Assembly (NCBI RefSeq): GCF_004769555.1
Contig: NZ_RQFY01000007.1
Coordinates: forward strand, 186,001-250,000
Direction: 5' to 3'
From: Leptospira koniambonensis
GTDB lineage: Bacteria > Spirochaetota > Leptospiria > Leptospirales > Leptospiraceae
DNA length: 64,000 bases
Shown: positions 44,893-57,094 of the stretch, piece by piece
Numbering within the stretch: the first letter of the stretch is position 1
Layout of the letters: each line of letters begins with the position of its first letter
Notes under the pieces: model-generated
Database searches by the model: none
Told to the model about the DNA's origin: nothing
What the model saw: only the letters and a program-made list of their open reading frames with translations
Made by a program: the position numbers and the translations under genes

Positions 44893-46722
44893 TTAATCCG
44901 AGGAAAGATCTTCCAACAAGTCCCTTTGACGGCGTATCAAATCACTCAATTCGTCCTCTCCGATCAACTTGGCACCTAACAATGCCAGATCGTACACAGA
45001 ACGAGCCAATTTTTCCGCCTTCTCCGGATGTACACCTTTAGAAAGACCTAGAATGTTTTTGACCAATTTAGATTTGCGATTCAGAAGAAGAGTATGATTC
45101 TTCAGGAAATCCCCTGGTTTTTGTCCATACATCTGGCCCATCTCCGCTAAACGTCTTAGATGTTCCGGCAATAGAATTACAGAAGGAATATCTTCAGACT
45201 TCAATGCCTCTGTTTTGATCTCCACACCTTCTCTCGCAATTGCCTTAGCGAAAATTTCCTTAAGCCTATCTTCAGTAGTTTTGTTATCTTGGTCTGCAAG
45301 ATCAGGACTTGCATCCTTATCCAAAACCTGATCTGCAAGTTCTGAATCTACTCTTTGGAATTTCAGATCTGGATTTTTGCCTTCTAAAAATTGAAGGAAA
45401 TGATTATCAATGCGAGAATCTACAAGTAAAGCTTCCAGTCCTTGAGATTTGAGAAGATCCATATACACGGAAGAAAGTTCTGCTTCTCCTGCATAATATA
45501 CTTTGCCTGAGTTCTTCTCTTTATTTCTTTCCAAATATTCTTCTAATTTCGTTAAATCACCGTTAGATGATCGGAAGAAGATCAAACTTTTTGCTGACTC
45601 ATAAAATTTCTCGTCAGTCATCATTCCATATTTAACAAATAATGAGATCTCGTCCCAGTTCTTGCGGAATTCATCCGGATTTTTGGTCCATTCTTCCAGC
45701 AATTTGTCTGAAACTTTTTTAACGATATGAGAAGAGATCTTTTTTACTAAAGGATCATTTTGGAGATACGATCTGGAAACGTTCAAAGGAAGATCCGGAA
45801 TATCAAGAGTTCCTTGTAGAACAGTTAAAAATTGAGGAACCAACTCTTTTGCTTCGTCAGAGACAAACACATGATTACAATAAAGTTTGATCCCCATTCG
45901 ATTTGCGTCTAACTCATGTTTAAGTCTTGGGAAATAAAGGATACCTTGCAGCCTAAAAGGATAATCCACATTTAAGTGAACATGAAATAAAGGCTCTCCT
46001 GCAAAAGGAAATAGATACTGATAGAACTCATCATACTGTTCTTTTTTAACAGAAGAAGGTTGTTCACTCCATAATGGAGTTTGTTTGTTTGCCTTCTCCT
46101 CTTTTACGTAAATTGGAACAGGAAGGAAATCACAGTATTTACGAACTAATTCTTTTAGTTTCCAAGAATCCAAATATTCTCCGGAATCTCCATCTAGATA
46201 CAAACTGATCTTGGTTCCTCTGTCTGATCTATCACCAGACTTTAAAGAAAACTCAGTACCCGATTCACTTTCCCAGACAACAGGGGTACTCCCCTTCTTA
46301 TAAGATTTGGTTTCTATTTTAACCTTAGAAGAAACCATAAAGCTGGAATAAAATCCCAAACCGAAATGCCCGATGATCTCAGGCTTGTCCCCTTCTGATT
46401 GGTACTTTTTTACGAATTCTTCTGCACCAGAAAATGCGATCTGATTGATATAACGGTTCACCTCTTCGTTGGTCATCCCGATCCCGTTATCTTGGATAGT
46501 TAAGATCCTGGTTTCTTGGTCAAAGTCCAGATCAATCCTATAATCCGTTCCTCCCTCGAACTCTTCATTCAAGGAAATTTTCTTAAGTTTAGCAATTGCG
46601 TCGCATGCGTTAGAAATTAGCTCTCTTAAGAATATGTCTTTTTCAGAATATAACCATTTTTTAATGATAGGGAAAATATTCTCCGTTTCTACGGAAATCC
46701 TACCTTTTACTTCTTCGCTCAT
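44893..46722 (-). CDS. htpG: HSP90-family chaperone HtpG
   Basis: This 609-residue protein has a GHKL ATPase N-domain with [17 protein letters not shown] near 30, [16 protein letters not shown] near 72, [13 protein letters not shown] near 120 and GTKISLYL near 185. Middle and C-terminal domains follow, with FFRSSNGDL and the dimerisation end. The length and motifs match bacterial HtpG (about 600-650 residues). It is a cytoplasmic ATP-dependent folding chaperone. The ATG overlaps the stop of batD by four bases, so it is the last gene of the Bat operon and probably translated with it. No separate promoter or CIRCE element was seen. Confidence 0.97.
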   Translation of the reverse strand: MSEEVKGRISVETENIFPIIKKWLYSEKDIFLRELISNACDAIAKLKKISLNEEFEGGTDYRIDLDFDQETRILTIQDNGIGMTNEEVNRYINQIAFSGAEEFVKKYQSEGDKPEIIGHFGLGFYSSFMVSSKVKIETKSYKKGSTPVVWESESGTEFSLKSGDRSDRGTKISLYLDGDSGEYLDSWKLKELVRKYCDFLPVPIYVKEEKANKQTPLWSEQPSSVKKEQYDEFYQYLFPFAGEPLFHVHLNVDYPFRLQGILYFPRLKHELDANRMGIKLYCNHVFVSDEAKELVPQFLTVLQGTLDIPDLPLNVSRSYLQNDPLVKKISSHIVKKVSDKLLEEWTKNPDEFRKNWDEISLFVKYGMMTDEKFYESAKSLIFFRSSNGDLTKLEEYLERNKEKNSGKVYYAGEAELSSVYMDLLKSQGLEALLVDSRIDNHFLQFLEGKNPDLKFQRVDSELADQVLDKDASPDLADQDNKTTEDRLKEIFAKAIAREGVEIKTEALKSEDIPSVILLPEHLRRLAEMGQMYGQKPGDFLKNHTLLLNRKSKLVKNILGLSKGVHPEKAEKLARSVYDLALLGAKLIGEDELSDLIRRQRDLLEDLSSD

Positions 46723-48314
46723 TCGGATTGCTCCTCTTTCAATTTATCAGACAACCAATTTGATATCCTAATCAGAGTCGTTTTGGAAGAAGGTCCCAAA
46801 CTCTTATAGGTTTCAGTCAATGGAACCATGTCGGACTTCCAACCTGCAAGAAGACTTGCTTCTTCCTCAGGTAATCCCTTGGTCATCACAGAATGTTTCA
46901 AAACAAAACCTCTTTTAGAACCTATCCAGAGGTCAAGTCGTTTCAATACTGCCTCGGTTTGATACTTCTTACGCAATGTTAAAACCGTAAACGCACCTGC
47001 TCCAATAAATACAAAAGAAAGAAGAACAGAAACTAATAGAAAAGATCCTCCCTTACTTACAGTATCCTCAATCGCAATTTCCTGCTTCGGTCTAGGAGGT
47101 CCAATCTCCAAACCAGGAAAACGAAGAGCGGCAGATTCATATCTTCCAGAACCAGGATTGAAAAAAGTAAATTTCAGATCTTCTGGTTTCCAGATCCCTT
47201 CTTTTTTAGGAAGTACTGAATAATGATAAGAATGATTTAAATAAAATCCAAATTCTCCAGGACCAAGTTCTCTAAAATCTCTTTGCTGTCTTGTTTGCAA
47301 ATAAGTAATCTCAGGATAACAACTAGGATCACATACACTCAATAAAGGATCTTTAATAGAAGAAAGATTTCCATTTCCTGAGATAGTTAGTTTAAACTGA
47401 AATGGCTCTCCTAAAAAAGCTGCCTTAGGATATTCCTCTAAACCTATTTTAAAATTGCCGACTGCTCCCTTAAATTCTGATGGAGAAGGAGAAGGCAAAT
47501 CCTTTACAAAAATTCTGCTTGGGATCGTCTTAATACTTCTCATATGAAAGAATGACTGTTGTCTTCCTTCTAAATGGAATACTGTAGATCCTAAAGAATA
47601 TTCCCCCTTTTTTAAAGGTGTAAGAATGAAAGTTTCTTTATTATAAACTGCTGTTTCGAATTCTAATCCTTCGTAAACCACTTGTTCCGGGATCAAAAGA
47701 TTAATTCCAGAAAGTGCTTCACTTCTAAAATAAGGAAATTCTATAGAGCTTGAAAAATCCCGGTCAATATAAGGACGTATCGCATTTCTGTAATATAAAG
47801 TAAAAAATCCTAATATAGGCTCCCCTACCCAGACCTGATCTTTGTTTGTTCTGAAAAGAACTTTCAAGTCTCCGTCTTCAGGACCTTCTGTTTCTTCGCT
47901 AAAAAAATAACGATTCGAAAAAAATCCGGAAGATTTATTTGCAGTGGAACTTCTTGGAGAAATTTCCAAGGCCATCATTCCAGATCCTATTTTTTGTCCG
48001 TCCACTTCTACTTCTATTTCTGGAACAGAAAATCGTCCTGGTGCAGAAACTGTTAGTCTATACTTAATTAGTTTTTTGCGATATACTTTGAAGTTTATGA
48101 TGGTGGTATTCTCTTCTGTGCCCCAATAAACAGCTTTGATTCCCTGCCCATTAAACTCTTTTTCTATTAAACGGACCTGCGCACCACCTTCTGTTTCTAA
48201 AATTATAAATACTGCATCTCCCAGATCCGCTCTGGTCTGGCTAAGATAAAATTTGGGACCTTGCGCAAATAAAGGAAAAGCTCCCAATAGTAAAAGAAGA
48301 AGGAAACGTTTCAC
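46719..48314 (-). CDS. batD: BatD-like oxygen-tolerance membrane protein
   Basis: This 531-residue protein has a signal peptide ([17 protein letters not shown]). A long beta-rich periplasmic region ([65 protein letters not shown]) typical of BatD follows, then one membrane helix near 430-450 ([23 protein letters not shown]) and a cytoplasmic tail. Bat proteins were linked to aerotolerance and envelope stress but their molecular role is unsettled. It overlaps batB by four bases upstream and htpG by four bases downstream. Confidence 0.88.
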   Translation of the reverse strand: MKRFLLLLLLGAFPLFAQGPKFYLSQTRADLGDAVFIILETEGGAQVRLIEKEFNGQGIKAVYWGTEENTTIINFKVYRKKLIKYRLTVSAPGRFSVPEIEVEVDGQKIGSGMMALEISPRSSTANKSSGFFSNRYFFSEETEGPEDGDLKVLFRTNKDQVWVGEPILGFFTLYYRNAIRPYIDRDFSSSIEFPYFRSEALSGINLLIPEQVVYEGLEFETAVYNKETFILTPLKKGEYSLGSTVFHLEGRQQSFFHMRSIKTIPSRIFVKDLPSPSPSEFKGAVGNFKIGLEEYPKAAFLGEPFQFKLTISGNGNLSSIKDPLLSVCDPSCYPEITYLQTRQQRDFRELGPGEFGFYLNHSYHYSVLPKKEGIWKPEDLKFTFFNPGSGRYESAALRFPGLEIGPPRPKQEIAIEDTVSKGGSFLLVSVLLSFVFIGAGAFTVLTLRKKYQTEAVLKRLDLWIGSKRGFVLKHSVMTKGLPEEEASLLAGWKSDMVPLTETYKSLGPSSKTTLIRISNWLSDKLKEEQSE

Positions 48315-50020
48315 CAGAACACCTCTTTGTTCCGAGAGCCTGGGCTTCTTCTTTTTACTGAATCCAAATCCATGGACTCCATGATACGGTCCAATTCGTC
48401 TTCCATTTTAGATTTGTTTTTATCTTTCTGATCTTTTCCAGAACCGGACTTGGATTGTTTGTCCGCCTTCTCTTTTCCTTTGGGACCTTGTTTAGAAACA
48501 GAAGACTTATCTTCCTTTTCCTCAGATGTACTTTCTTTATTTTCAGAACCTTCTTTCCCCTCTGAAGGAGGAAGTTTACGCAACCATTCTAAGTTCTTTT
48601 TAGCAGATTCTAAATTAGGATTTTCTTTCAGAGAACGAAGATAATGTTCTGCTGCTTTTTTACGATCTCCCAGTTTTAGATAAGAATTTCCTAAATTAAA
48701 ATGAGATTGTGCTCTCAATGCGGGATCTTTTGAATCAGAGGACTTTTCAAAATGACGGATTGCCTTATCTAAATTCCCTGATTTGTATTCACAATCTCCG
48801 CGATTGAATTCCAGTCTAGGATCTTCTGGAAAATAAGGATCTGCTTCCTTATATCTCTCTAAGGAATTTTTATAATCACCTTGCTCGTAGGAGTTCCTAC
48901 CCTCTTTGATCCTATTTCCTCCAGGATCTAATTCGAATGAATAAATATCTCTTCCCCAAAATGAAAAAAGAAGTAGGAGCGCAGGAGCAATTTTTTTAGA
49001 AAGTTTTACCAAAAATTTCCCCCAGAACTCTAATACAAAAAAATCAAACAACAAAAGTAAAAGTGCAGGAATTAAAAACTTTTTAGCGCCTTCTGCCCTT
49101 CTTAAATTTCTAATTCTCTGTCCTGTGTTTTTTTCCATGGAACTGATCCAGGATTTTACATCACTAGTCTCAGGGCTTTCCGAATCTAAAGATAAAAATC
49201 TACCCTCATTTGCAGATGCCAGTTCTTTTAAAAATCCAGGATTGGATTTAGATACAATAACACCTGGAGAATTTTCATAAGGAACCAAAGATCCATCCTT
49301 GGTCAAAAATCCGTATACTTTGGATCCATCTTCAGAATATCCTATAGGCCCTCCTGTTGGAGTTCCTACAGACCAAACCCAAACCTCAGCGGGAAATTTT
49401 ACAATACCAGGAGAATCCATATCCTCTCCGTCAGAAATTAAAACTAAGATCCGATTTCGTAAAACCTGATTAGAATTCAAAACTTCTTCTGCCTTTTTAA
49501 ACGCAGACTTCAAATCAGTTCCTCGATCTCCTACTATATCTACGTCCAAACCTCTCACATACTCGGAAAATGCGCGGGCATCTGAAGTCATTGGACAATA
49601 CACAAATGGAGAAGCAGCAAAAACGATCATACCAAATCTGTTCCCATTCAGTTGAGGAAGAAGTCTTAAGATTGTTTCTTTTGCTCTTATGATTCGAGAA
49701 GGACGAGTATCCACAGATTGCATTGAAAGACTTACATCCACCAAGAATAGAAAATCCACACCCCTGGAGACTTCCTCTTCCTTAGACTTAGTGGATTCAG
49801 TTCTTTGGTATGCAAAATAAGAAAGATAAAATACAGAGGCAAGCAGCAAGATCCTTGCGAGAACTATATAAAAAGGAGGAACCTTGGATTCTCTTTGCAA
49901 GCCCGGATAGGATTTTTTCCAGCGGCTCCAATAAAAATAAAAAGCAAGCTTAAACAAAGAATAAGCAAAGAATATGAGTCCGAGTGAGATCCAAAAAGAT
50001 TCTAAAAAAGTTTCGCTCAT
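48311..50020 (-). CDS. batB: BatB-BatC fusion: VWA domain protein with TPR tail
   Basis: Residues about 1-70 hold two membrane segments. The von Willebrand A domain (about 80-290) has an intact MIDAS, LVDVSLS, and a third helix follows near 310-330. A TPR region ([33 protein letters not shown] in pieces) then corresponds to a separate BatC in some bacteria. A Lys/Ser/Glu-rich tail ([22 protein letters not shown]) ends the chain. It likely binds partner proteins in the membrane. ATG at 50020 overlaps the batA stop as ATGA; an upstream TTG/GTG start would be longer by seven codons. Confidence 0.88.
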   Translation of the reverse strand: MSETFLESFWISLGLIFFAYSLFKLAFYFYWSRWKKSYPGLQRESKVPPFYIVLARILLLASVFYLSYFAYQRTESTKSKEEEVSRGVDFLFLVDVSLSMQSVDTRPSRIIRAKETILRLLPQLNGNRFGMIVFAASPFVYCPMTSDARAFSEYVRGLDVDIVGDRGTDLKSAFKKAEEVLNSNQVLRNRILVLISDGEDMDSPGIVKFPAEVWVWSVGTPTGGPIGYSEDGSKVYGFLTKDGSLVPYENSPGVIVSKSNPGFLKELASANEGRFLSLDSESPETSDVKSWISSMEKNTGQRIRNLRRAEGAKKFLIPALLLLLFDFFVLEFWGKFLVKLSKKIAPALLLLFSFWGRDIYSFELDPGGNRIKEGRNSYEQGDYKNSLERYKEADPYFPEDPRLEFNRGDCEYKSGNLDKAIRHFEKSSDSKDPALRAQSHFNLGNSYLKLGDRKKAAEHYLRSLKENPNLESAKKNLEWLRKLPPSEGKEGSENKESTSEEKEDKSSVSKQGPKGKEKADKQSKSGSGKDQKDKNKSKMEDELDRIMESMDLDSVKRRSPGSRNKEVFW

Positions 50021-50961
50021 ACGTAATACCGAAACACCCAAGATCTTAAGAGCAGATCCAAACCCAATAATGCAAGTGCATAGGTCAGAAAAATTAAGGA
50101 TTCCGATTCTCTTACTTCTTCAGGAGGAAGGATCAAGAGGTCTTTTTCCAGAGAATCGATAGAAGCTAAAACTTCTCGGAGCTCACTGATATCTTCTGCC
50201 CTATAAAATACTCCTCCAGTTCTTTTGGAAAGTATATCCAAAATTTCGAAATTCACCTCATAAGATTGGTCTTCTTTCCCAATACCAATGGAATAAATTT
50301 TAACTCCTACACCTTTTGCGATCTCTGTTGCTGTCACAGGATCTATACGACCAGTATTCGAAGCACCATCCGTTATGAGCACTATCACCTTGGATTTTGC
50401 AGGAGACCTCCGTAATCTATAACAGGAAAGAATGAGTGCATCACCTATAGCAGTTCCTTGTTCTGGAACTGTTTCTTCTTCTGCTTGGCTTAATATTTCT
50501 TCTAATACTTCTCTATCGCTTGTCAAAGGAGATTGCAGATAGGCTCCTCCTGCAAATACTACTAATCCTAAACGATCATTTTCTCTTTTTCTAATAAACT
50601 CTTTGAGTAATTTTTTAGAAACTCCTAAACGTGTCTCAGGTAAGAAATCCCTACTTTTAGACATGGAACCGGATACATCCAATGCAAGAATGATATCCAC
50701 TCCCTTAGTCTCATCCGGAAGAAATCTATATCTTTTCCCAGGACCTGCAACTGCGATCACGAATAATGTTAACGCAATCGGACGAACTAAAGGAGCAATT
50801 GAAGATAAAAATTGTTTTAAGTAGAATGTTTGAGCGTGAACCTTGCCAGGGATCCTAAGTTCTATTCCAAGGGCTGGTTCATTCTTCCAATAAGAATAAA
50901 ATGTCCAAGCCCAGATAGGTAGAATTAGGAAAAGATAATATGGAGACTCCCATTCCGTCAT
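50017..50961 (-). CDS. batA: BatA-like VWA domain membrane protein
   Basis: This protein of about 314 residues has an N-terminal membrane segment ([19 protein letters not shown]), a second near 60-80, and a VWA domain. The VWA domain holds the [14 protein letters not shown] near 95-103, ITDGASNTG and [24 protein letters not shown]-terminal helix ([19 protein letters not shown]) ends the chain. It fits BatA of the aerotolerance operon. ATG at 50961 has AGGAGG upstream and overlaps the preceding gene's stop as ATGA, so it is preferred to an upstream TTG. The stop overlaps batB by four bases. Confidence 0.9.
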   Translation of the reverse strand: MTEWESPYYLFLILPIWAWTFYSYWKNEPALGIELRIPGKVHAQTFYLKQFLSSIAPLVRPIALTLFVIAVAGPGKRYRFLPDETKGVDIILALDVSGSMSKSRDFLPETRLGVSKKLLKEFIRKRENDRLGLVVFAGGAYLQSPLTSDREVLEEILSQAEEETVPEQGTAIGDALILSCYRLRRSPAKSKVIVLITDGASNTGRIDPVTATEIAKGVGVKIYSIGIGKEDQSYEVNFEILDILSKRTGGVFYRAEDISELREVLASIDSLEKDLLILPPEEVRESESLIFLTYALALLGLDLLLRSWVFRYYV

Positions 50962-51860
50962 TTGGAAAGAGCCTCCTTCCAATAATCCCAGGCTTTCGAA
51001 GCCTCGTCTGAAGAGATCTGCAATTCTTCTCCTGAATATTGCGCTTTACGGAAAATATTCTCCCAGTTTTTGGCTGCCTCTTCTTCCAATCCAAATGAAT
51101 CGTAAATACGTTGGAATAATTCTGCTTCGGTGAAATGTGCAAATGGAGCATTCATCTTTTTAGACATATTCTCTCGAATATAACCAGATAAAACCCTATA
51201 AAAGGTCCGAGCAAATACTGGAGGAGTATTTATGATCTCGTCTAGTTTACTTTCGTATATTAGAATTTTCTGGATCCAAGGATCTGCTTCTACGAGTGCG
51301 TCCATAGTTCTTTTAGATGCCGTTTGGTTTAGATACCAAGCATAGAAGAGCCCTAAACCCAATGCAGCCAAACCCGCGAGGATTGCCGCAAGCTTCAAAC
51401 CGTACTTTCCTGAAAATTCCAGAGGTGGTAGGATCTCCTCAGGAGTTTTGTCCTTCTCCCCTATGGAAGAACGAACAGTCAAAGCCAGTTCTGAATGAAA
51501 TTCTTTTCCGTCCTTATCTTTCCAAACAATGGGCAAATAAAAAGTCCCGGATGCATAATAAGCAACGCTTAACTTGATCTTTGTATCTGAAATTTCAGAG
51601 GAGATTACTTCGAATAATGGAAGATCTGGAGATTCCGGATCAGGATACATTCCCTTAGACGGTAGCTCCGGATTTTGGATCTCTCCTTGTTGGAATTCCA
51701 ACACGTATTGCGCCTGATCTCCGATCCCGACTTCTTTAGGTTCCCAATCTTCTTTCCAAGCAAATGTTGGTATTGCGAAGAATAAAAGAAATACATAGAA
51801 TATATAGTAGAAAAATTGAATACGATCCAAGGATCTCCGACGGCAACCTTCCGCCTTCAT
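50958..51860 (-). CDS. Bat-operon membrane protein, DUF4381-like
   Basis: This protein of about 300 residues has a signal or anchor helix ([20 protein letters not shown]), then a beta-rich exported region of about 110 residues with a BatD-like feel ([15 protein letters not shown]). A second helix ([22 protein letters not shown]) near 160-180 leads to a cytoplasmic helical region ([27 protein letters not shown]). Such genes between DUF58 and batA in Bat operons are often called DUF4381 or hypothetical. ATG at 51860 overlaps the DUF58 stop, and the stop overlaps batA by four bases. Confidence 0.75.
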   Translation of the reverse strand: MKAEGCRRRSLDRIQFFYYIFYVFLLFFAIPTFAWKEDWEPKEVGIGDQAQYVLEFQQGEIQNPELPSKGMYPDPESPDLPLFEVISSEISDTKIKLSVAYYASGTFYLPIVWKDKDGKEFHSELALTVRSSIGEKDKTPEEILPPLEFSGKYGLKLAAILAGLAALGLGLFYAWYLNQTASKRTMDALVEADPWIQKILIYESKLDEIINTPPVFARTFYRVLSGYIRENMSKKMNAPFAHFTEAELFQRIYDSFGLEEEAAKNWENIFRKAQYSGEELQISSDEASKAWDYWKEALSK

Positions 51861-52681
51861 GACATACTTCTCCAATATTCTAGAAGTTTATTCGGGTCTG
51901 TGTCCTTTCCTTCTAACTCCAAACATCTGGACTTAAATAAAAATTCTAGATTCTTTTTGATACTTCCACCTAAGGGAGATGGAATAGAGCCAGTTTCTGG
52001 GTCTTTTAATAAGAAAAATTGGAAAAAACCTCTGGGCGCACTCTCTTCCAAACGGTCCTTGAATCGGATCGCATGTAGAGTATGGAATCTTCTGAGACCT
52101 GTGAGTTTTTTTAAAGAGGGAAGTCCATGAAAATCAGAAAGTATATAAGAATCAGTATACCTTCTGATCCTATTCTTTAAAAGTATAAATGGAAGTTTTG
52201 GATCTGTTTTTAGTTTTCGATGAGGGTAAGAACGAACCTTTTCTAGAGAAGAGAGAGCTTCTTCCATATTTCGAATATAACCAGTTTCCCATTCTAATCG
52301 ATCTGAATAGAGAAGGATCTTAGCAAGATTTCCTTTTCGAACATAAAGTAAAACTAATAGAGCTAAAACCTGGAAAGCATTCTCCGCCTTGGTCCATTCT
52401 GAGCTGCTCCAATCCATAGATTCAGAAACATCCAGAAAAAAAACTCCGAGTCTTTCTTTCTCTTCGTAGAACTCTCTTACATGTAATTCTCCGAATCTAG
52501 AAGTAACATTCCAATCAATCAGCCTTGTATCATCGCCGACAGCATAAGGGCGCACATCTTTAAAATCTACTCCCCTACCCTTTCTGGAACTTGTAGCTGT
52601 ACCTTGTCTACTCCTAAGAGAAAATCCTCTCTCCTTAAAATCCAAAAGTTGGATCAGGTTTTGATATTCTTTACGGAACAT
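51857..52681 (-). CDS. DUF58 domain protein
   Basis: This 274-residue cytoplasmic protein has the DUF58 signature GRGVDFKDVRPYAVGDDTRLIDWNVTSRFGELHVREF (in parts) near residues 33-70, followed by a VWA-like fold with FFLDVSESMDW. It is the usual partner of MoxR ATPases and BatA/B proteins in aerotolerance operons. MoxR/DUF58 pairs are thought to assemble or activate metal- or stress-related complexes. It starts 14 bp after the moxR gene and overlaps the next gene by four bases. Confidence 0.92.
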   Translation of the reverse strand: MFRKEYQNLIQLLDFKERGFSLRSRQGTATSSRKGRGVDFKDVRPYAVGDDTRLIDWNVTSRFGELHVREFYEEKERLGVFFLDVSESMDWSSSEWTKAENAFQVLALLVLLYVRKGNLAKILLYSDRLEWETGYIRNMEEALSSLEKVRSYPHRKLKTDPKLPFILLKNRIRRYTDSYILSDFHGLPSLKKLTGLRRFHTLHAIRFKDRLEESAPRGFFQFFLLKDPETGSIPSPLGGSIKKNLEFLFKSRCLELEGKDTDPNKLLEYWRSMS

Positions 52682-52695
52682 CTTAGTTAATTAGA

Positions 52696-53706
52696 TCAAA
52701 GCACCTGAGTTGCATCTGAAACGATCCGAACCACTGACTCGATCCCCACATCTTCAGAGATTGCTTCGAAAGTGAGTAAAATTCTATGACGAAGTATCTC
52801 TGGAAGAACTGCTTTCACATCTTCCGGAGCCACATAGTCTCTTCCTTCCCATAATGCTTTTGCTTTGGATGCTTTCAGCAAACTTAAACTTGCTCTAGGA
52901 GAAGCTCCATGTTTTACATAAGGAAGAAGATCCGGTACAGTCTTTTCTTCCGGGCGAGTGTTCCTTACCAGACGAACTATATAACTTTTTAATTTAGGTT
53001 CTACATGAACCCTATCTACAAGAGAAGAGATCTTTAATACATCCTTAGCAGTTGCAGTTTTTTTAATACGTTTTGGACCAGCTGCAAGTCTACCATGTTG
53101 CTCGAGAATAGCGAGTTCTTCATCCATATCAGGATAATCTACAAGAACCTTCATAAAAAAACGATCCATTTGCGCCTCTGGCAAAGGATAAGTCCCATCT
53201 TGATCGATAGGATTTTCTGTAGCTAATACTAAGAAAGGTCTCTCTAACGGAAAAGTATTCTCTCCTATTGTGACGGTTCTCTCTTCCATACATTCCAAAA
53301 GAGCAGATTGTACTTTTGCTGGTGCCCTATTGATCTCATCTGCAAGCAAGACTCCAGTGAAGATTGGACCCTTGCGAGTTGTGAATTCTCCATTTTTAGG
53401 ATTAAATACAACTGTTCCGATCAAGTCTGCAGGAAGAAGGTCAGGCGTGAACTGCACTCTTTTAAAATCCAGATCCAATGCAGAAGATAAAGATTTTGCC
53501 AAAAGTGTTTTAGCAAGCCCTGGCATTCCTTCCAAAAGAACATGACCCTGGCAGGCCAAAGAGATAAGCAGATTTTTAACTACTGCTTCTTGGCCAGTAA
53601 TTTCTCCAGCTAGTTCCTGGCGGATCCGGTCCAATGTATCTTTTGCAAAATGAATATCGGATTCAGATAAAGGAATATTCTCACGATCTTTGGCGATTGA
53701 TTCCAT
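52696..53706 (-). CDS. MoxR-family AAA+ ATPase
   Basis: This protein of about 336 residues has Walker A GMPGLAKT near 50-60, Walker [11 protein letters not shown] near 110-120, sensor 1 [23 protein letters not shown] near 150-172 and a C-terminal lid with [20 protein letters not shown]. MoxR ATPases act as chaperones for VWA partner proteins, here presumably DUF58 and BatA/B downstream. ATG at 53706 was chosen because AGGAAAT precedes it at good spacing; a longer reading to 53736 would overlap the upstream gene's stop. Confidence 0.93.
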   Translation of the reverse strand: MESIAKDRENIPLSESDIHFAKDTLDRIRQELAGEITGQEAVVKNLLISLACQGHVLLEGMPGLAKTLLAKSLSSALDLDFKRVQFTPDLLPADLIGTVVFNPKNGEFTTRKGPIFTGVLLADEINRAPAKVQSALLECMEERTVTIGENTFPLERPFLVLATENPIDQDGTYPLPEAQMDRFFMKVLVDYPDMDEELAILEQHGRLAAGPKRIKKTATAKDVLKISSLVDRVHVEPKLKSYIVRLVRNTRPEEKTVPDLLPYVKHGASPRASLSLLKASKAKALWEGRDYVAPEDVKAVLPEILRHRILLTFEAISEDVGIESVVRIVSDATQVL

Positions 53707-53717
53707 ATTATTTCCTA

Positions 53718-54380
53718 TTAACGTTCCGCAATCCAACGGCCTGAACTGTTAGTACCTTGGTATGCGCCTTCAATTTTTTTGCCGTCCAGATCTCCGGTAT
53801 AAGTTTGAGTGAAAGGTACATTACTTCCTATTTCGGAACATCTTGCTCCTGCACAGGATCTTACAAACCGAATCGACTTACCTGTGACTCGAATGCCTGT
53901 GAGGATCTCGTTTGATCCTTTTCCCCAGTTCGTAAAACGTAAAGTAGCTCCGATCCCTCCAGTCTTACGAGGGAAGATACTTAATACACCTTTATGAGTC
54001 CCGATCTGTATCTTATAAGTTCCTACAAATGATTTTTCTGAGTCACTCAAAGGGACCTGATTAGGACTTAAACTTTGGGCGTCTTCCAGAAATTCTATCT
54101 TCTCCACTGTTTCTAAAGGAATAGAAAAATCAGGATCTTGCAATATTACATTTTTAGAATTTAAAGAAACCAAAGTTCCTTCAGTAAAGGAGCCGCTATA
54201 GGTTACCTTTGCCTGCCGATTTACTGAACTACATCCTCGGACAAAATATCCAAGCAGGAAGAATAAAGGAGCAGCGACCAGTATCCCTAGGCTGATTTTT
54301 TTGAGATCGTTATTTGTGATAATTTTTTCCAAGGCAAGAATTCCCTTTTTCGATTCTTGAGTCCATGTTGGAATTCCCAC
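53718..54380 (-). CDS. membrane-anchored protein of unknown function at the head of the Bat operon
   Basis: This 220-residue protein has one membrane helix near residues 30-48 ([19 protein letters not shown]). The exported part of about 170 residues starts with GCSSVNRQ and is mostly beta ([63 protein letters not shown]). Two cysteines in SCAGARC may bond. No family was recognised. It starts the minus-strand run leading into moxR (11-bp gap), so it may be the first gene of that operon. Confidence 0.7.
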   Translation of the reverse strand: MGIPTWTQESKKGILALEKIITNNDLKKISLGILVAAPLFFLLGYFVRGCSSVNRQAKVTYSGSFTEGTLVSLNSKNVILQDPDFSIPLETVEKIEFLEDAQSLSPNQVPLSDSEKSFVGTYKIQIGTHKGVLSIFPRKTGGIGATLRFTNWGKGSNEILTGIRVTGKSIRFVRSCAGARCSEIGSNVPFTQTYTGDLDGKKIEGAYQGTNSSGRWIAER

Positions 54381-54431
54381 ACAGATCAGAGAAGAATTTT
54401 ACAGATTGAGAAAAGCCTTTCTAAATATTAT

Positions 54432-54462
54432 AAGCCCGGAGAAAAATCCCCGAGCTTTTTAT
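54432..54462. terminator. hairpin terminator after the MORN-repeat lipoprotein gene
   Basis: Read on the minus strand, AAGCTCGGGGA and TCCGGGCTT form an imperfect GC-rich stem around TTTTTC, followed by ATAATATTTA. It lies 33 bp after the stop at 54495. On the plus strand the stem is followed by TTTTTATA, so it may work in both directions. Confidence 0.7.
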
Positions 54463-54494
54463 ACTTGAGAAACTGAGTGACTTAAGGCCAAAGA

Positions 54495-55862
54495 TCACTT
54501 ACAGCCTTGTAGTTCTCCCATTTTAGGATTTTCTCTACCATTTACGTAATATTTTTTACCCTGAGGAGTGGTCCAACAATCGTTTTTTTGGTTTGTCCCA
54601 GGCATAATCGGCCCTTGTCCAATCTTTGCTCCTGACTCGTCATACTCGACCGCAGTACCGTTTGCAGCAATTTCAAAGGACTTCTTTCCATTTTTATAAT
54701 ATGCAAAAGGGAAATCAGGCTTGTATTTTGCCTTCAATTCATCCGTTTTTTCATCCATAAGTAAAAGGTCGAAAAGAAGTTTTCCTTTTCCTTGGATTGT
54801 TCCGTCCTTATCGTATACTTCTGCGGAACTCATCATCATTTCGTTCATCATGGTTCCTTTATACGCAGGATTTCCGGTGCTCCAATAGAAAGTCCAATCT
54901 CCCTTACGAGTATGATCTCTCTGCCCTTCAGCAAAGACCTTTCCGTTTTTGTAATATTCTTTCCAAGCGCCTATTCTAAGAGATTTTCTATCTGCACCTG
55001 TACCTTTAGGAGCGTAGTTACCTTCTGATTGAGGGGAGCCATTCTCATAATAGTTTTTCCAATAACCCGTTTTTAGATCATCCGAATTGTTTCCTTCGGA
55101 AGAGACAGTATTTCCGTCTTTATGATAGTTCGTTTCTTTACCGCTTTTTTTGCCGTCTTTGAAGTCGATTACGGATTTTTTAGCTCCGTCTTCATTATAA
55201 AAATCTTTCCAGGTCCCTACCTTTTTATCGTCTGCGTAAGTACCTTCGTCGCTTAGGATCCCTTTGTCTGTTTTAGACCAGTATGGTCCATTCTTCTTGT
55301 CAGCTTTATAGATTGTGCTTTCAAGTTGGGTCCCGTCTTTTGCGAGTTTTTTCTCTTCCCCTTCTTTTAAACCGGCAACATAAGGAGTTTCTCTTAAAGT
55401 TTCTCCTGTTTCGTATAATGTTTTCCAGATACCTTCTCTTTTATCGTCCTTGTAATCACCTACGCGGGTCAGAACGGAGAATTTATTTTTTTGAAGATCT
55501 TCCTTCTCAACATATTCTTTCCAAGAACCATTACGTTTTAGTTTTTTGATCTGATCAGGAGTTAGAGCGCTGGCTTGGTCAGGAGTACAAGGTTTTCCGG
55601 AACAATCTAAATTAACCGGACCTTCTGCCTTTAAATTGAATGTTTCTTTGAATTTTTCTACTCTGATATTCGGCTCTAAAATTTGGAATTCGGCATTCTT
55701 GCCCTTGTTCTCAACGACAGTTGCCGAAGAACAACCGATCAAAAGAGAGATTGAAACCGCTGTGGATATAAGAGCTTGCCCCCACGGAGCCAAGCTCTTG
55801 AAGCCTGAAATTTTATTGTTATCGATAACCGAAGATTTAGGACAGACTATAATTTTTTTCAT
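54495..55862 (-). CDS. MORN-repeat lipoprotein
   Basis: This 455-residue protein has an N-terminal segment ([17 protein letters not shown]) with lipobox LIGC, so it is probably a lipoprotein with an unusually long n-region. The mature part has at least ten MORN-like repeats of the YwqK type ([76 protein letters not shown]). Repeats of this kind are thought to bind lipids or proteins. It is single, with a terminator downstream. The function is unknown. Confidence 0.82.
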   Translation of the reverse strand: MKKIIVCPKSSVIDNNKISGFKSLAPWGQALISTAVSISLLIGCSSATVVENKGKNAEFQILEPNIRVEKFKETFNLKAEGPVNLDCSGKPCTPDQASALTPDQIKKLKRNGSWKEYVEKEDLQKNKFSVLTRVGDYKDDKREGIWKTLYETGETLRETPYVAGLKEGEEKKLAKDGTQLESTIYKADKKNGPYWSKTDKGILSDEGTYADDKKVGTWKDFYNEDGAKKSVIDFKDGKKSGKETNYHKDGNTVSSEGNNSDDLKTGYWKNYYENGSPQSEGNYAPKGTGADRKSLRIGAWKEYYKNGKVFAEGQRDHTRKGDWTFYWSTGNPAYKGTMMNEMMMSSAEVYDKDGTIQGKGKLLFDLLLMDEKTDELKAKYKPDFPFAYYKNGKKSFEIAANGTAVEYDESGAKIGQGPIMPGTNQKNDCWTTPQGKKYYVNGRENPKMGELQGCK

Positions 55863-55961
55863 GGGTTCGCCTTTTGGGGAAAATCTAACGAAGCAAAATT
55901 AAGGCAGACAATTCCTCTCGTCAACCTCCTTTCCCCGGCGAAATATATAGAAAGAAGCGGA

Positions 55962-57050
55962 TTACTCTCCTGGATATCTCATTCTTAAAAAGCGTAAGAA
56001 TGGACGGTAACAGTCCACGGCCATATGACCACTGTCCGCGAAAGTATTACACTCGTAGTCTGTTGCTTCAGCCATATCTATGATAGGGACGCCAAACTTT
56101 TGATTGATTGGGCGAACCCTCTCCCACCATGGAGCCGGTATATTCAATTCTTTTAGAAGATTTTCCAAAGGCAGAGATACTTCAGGACGGACTACTAAGG
56201 TAGGAACTCCTTCTGACTTCACCCTTTCCAAGATCTTTTCATAAAATGAAAATTGCATTTCAGATGGAGAATATTTCGGATAGATCCAACCAATTGTACG
56301 GATAGAACTTGCTTCCAGTTTGCCGTAGTCCTTCTCCATAAAACCGCCAGCAGGAGAGATTGCATTTCCCTTATCTCTTTGCAAAAATTCTATGGTCAGT
56401 TTTTTGATCTGGTCGGCATATTCGAATTTTTTATTGGTAAGATGAGCGTAAACATTCGTGAAATACGGCTTGTTCTTACTCACTCCAAAAAAATAATTCG
56501 CGAGATAATAATTCACATTTTCCTTACCTAGATCCCAGGAATTGGAAAGAACGAATCTAAGATCGAAACTATTCGCTAAATTCGATTTTTTGAATGTAGT
56601 GCTGTTTGCATTAAACTGAAAAGGATCAGCTTCTAAAACTAGAAAGTCGGGTTTGACTCCTGCTTCGAATAATCTTTCTAAAAAGTAGAGATAGTATGCA
56701 GGAGTTGTTACTGCAGAAGAAAGATTATAAACTTCCCAATCAGGATAGAAGTCCAAGATCTCCTCGTTCTTGAAATATAACATTCTAGAAGAACCCATAA
56801 GAAGTACCAATTTTTTGTTGGACTTCCTCTCCGCGTTTTTGCCAAACTTAGAGATCATCTCTTTTAGGAGATCCTGCTTAACGTCGTAGTAGATATAGGT
56901 CAATTCTACTTTTACGTAGTCTCTGACCTTATCCAAAAAGAAAATTTTATCTAGAGCGAATATGAATATAAAAAGAAGTACGGGATAAAATAGAAACGGA
57001 TGGGTGAAAAAATTAATTTTTTCTTTTGATTGGAGTTCGTTCTCAGACAC
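55962..57050 (-). CDS. DUF1574 family protein (SGNH-like fold)
   Basis: This 362-residue protein has an N-terminal membrane helix ([21 protein letters not shown]). A domain with [18 protein letters not shown] (an SGNH-like GxSR block) near 80-100, [20 protein letters not shown] near 110 and a C-terminal GHMAVDCYR that could supply a catalytic His follows. DUF1574 is a family expanded in Leptospira; members resemble acyl-modifying enzymes of surface polysaccharide but are unproven. It lies downstream of an unknown 121-residue gene, separated by a hairpin. Confidence 0.82.
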   Translation of the reverse strand: MSENELQSKEKINFFTHPFLFYPVLLFIFIFALDKIFFLDKVRDYVKVELTYIYYDVKQDLLKEMISKFGKNAERKSNKKLVLLMGSSRMLYFKNEEILDFYPDWEVYNLSSAVTTPAYYLYFLERLFEAGVKPDFLVLEADPFQFNANSTTFKKSNLANSFDLRFVLSNSWDLGKENVNYYLANYFFGVSKNKPYFTNVYAHLTNKKFEYADQIKKLTIEFLQRDKGNAISPAGGFMEKDYGKLEASSIRTIGWIYPKYSPSEMQFSFYEKILERVKSEGVPTLVVRPEVSLPLENLLKELNIPAPWWERVRPINQKFGVPIIDMAEATDYECNTFADSGHMAVDCYRPFLRFLRMRYPGE

Positions 57051-57061
57051 GAACTCAAGAC

Positions 57062-57079
57062 TCCCCGGCTGACCGGGGA
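57062..57079 (-). terminator. strong hairpin after the 121-residue gene
   Basis: TCCCCGG and CCGGGGA form a perfect seven-bp stem around a four-base loop, 16 bp after the stop at 57095 on the minus strand. The T content after it is low (GTCTTGAGTT). It also lies 12 bp upstream of the DUF1574 start, so it could alternatively be a leader hairpin. Confidence 0.55.
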
Positions 57080-57094
57080 TGTCAATAGATTATA

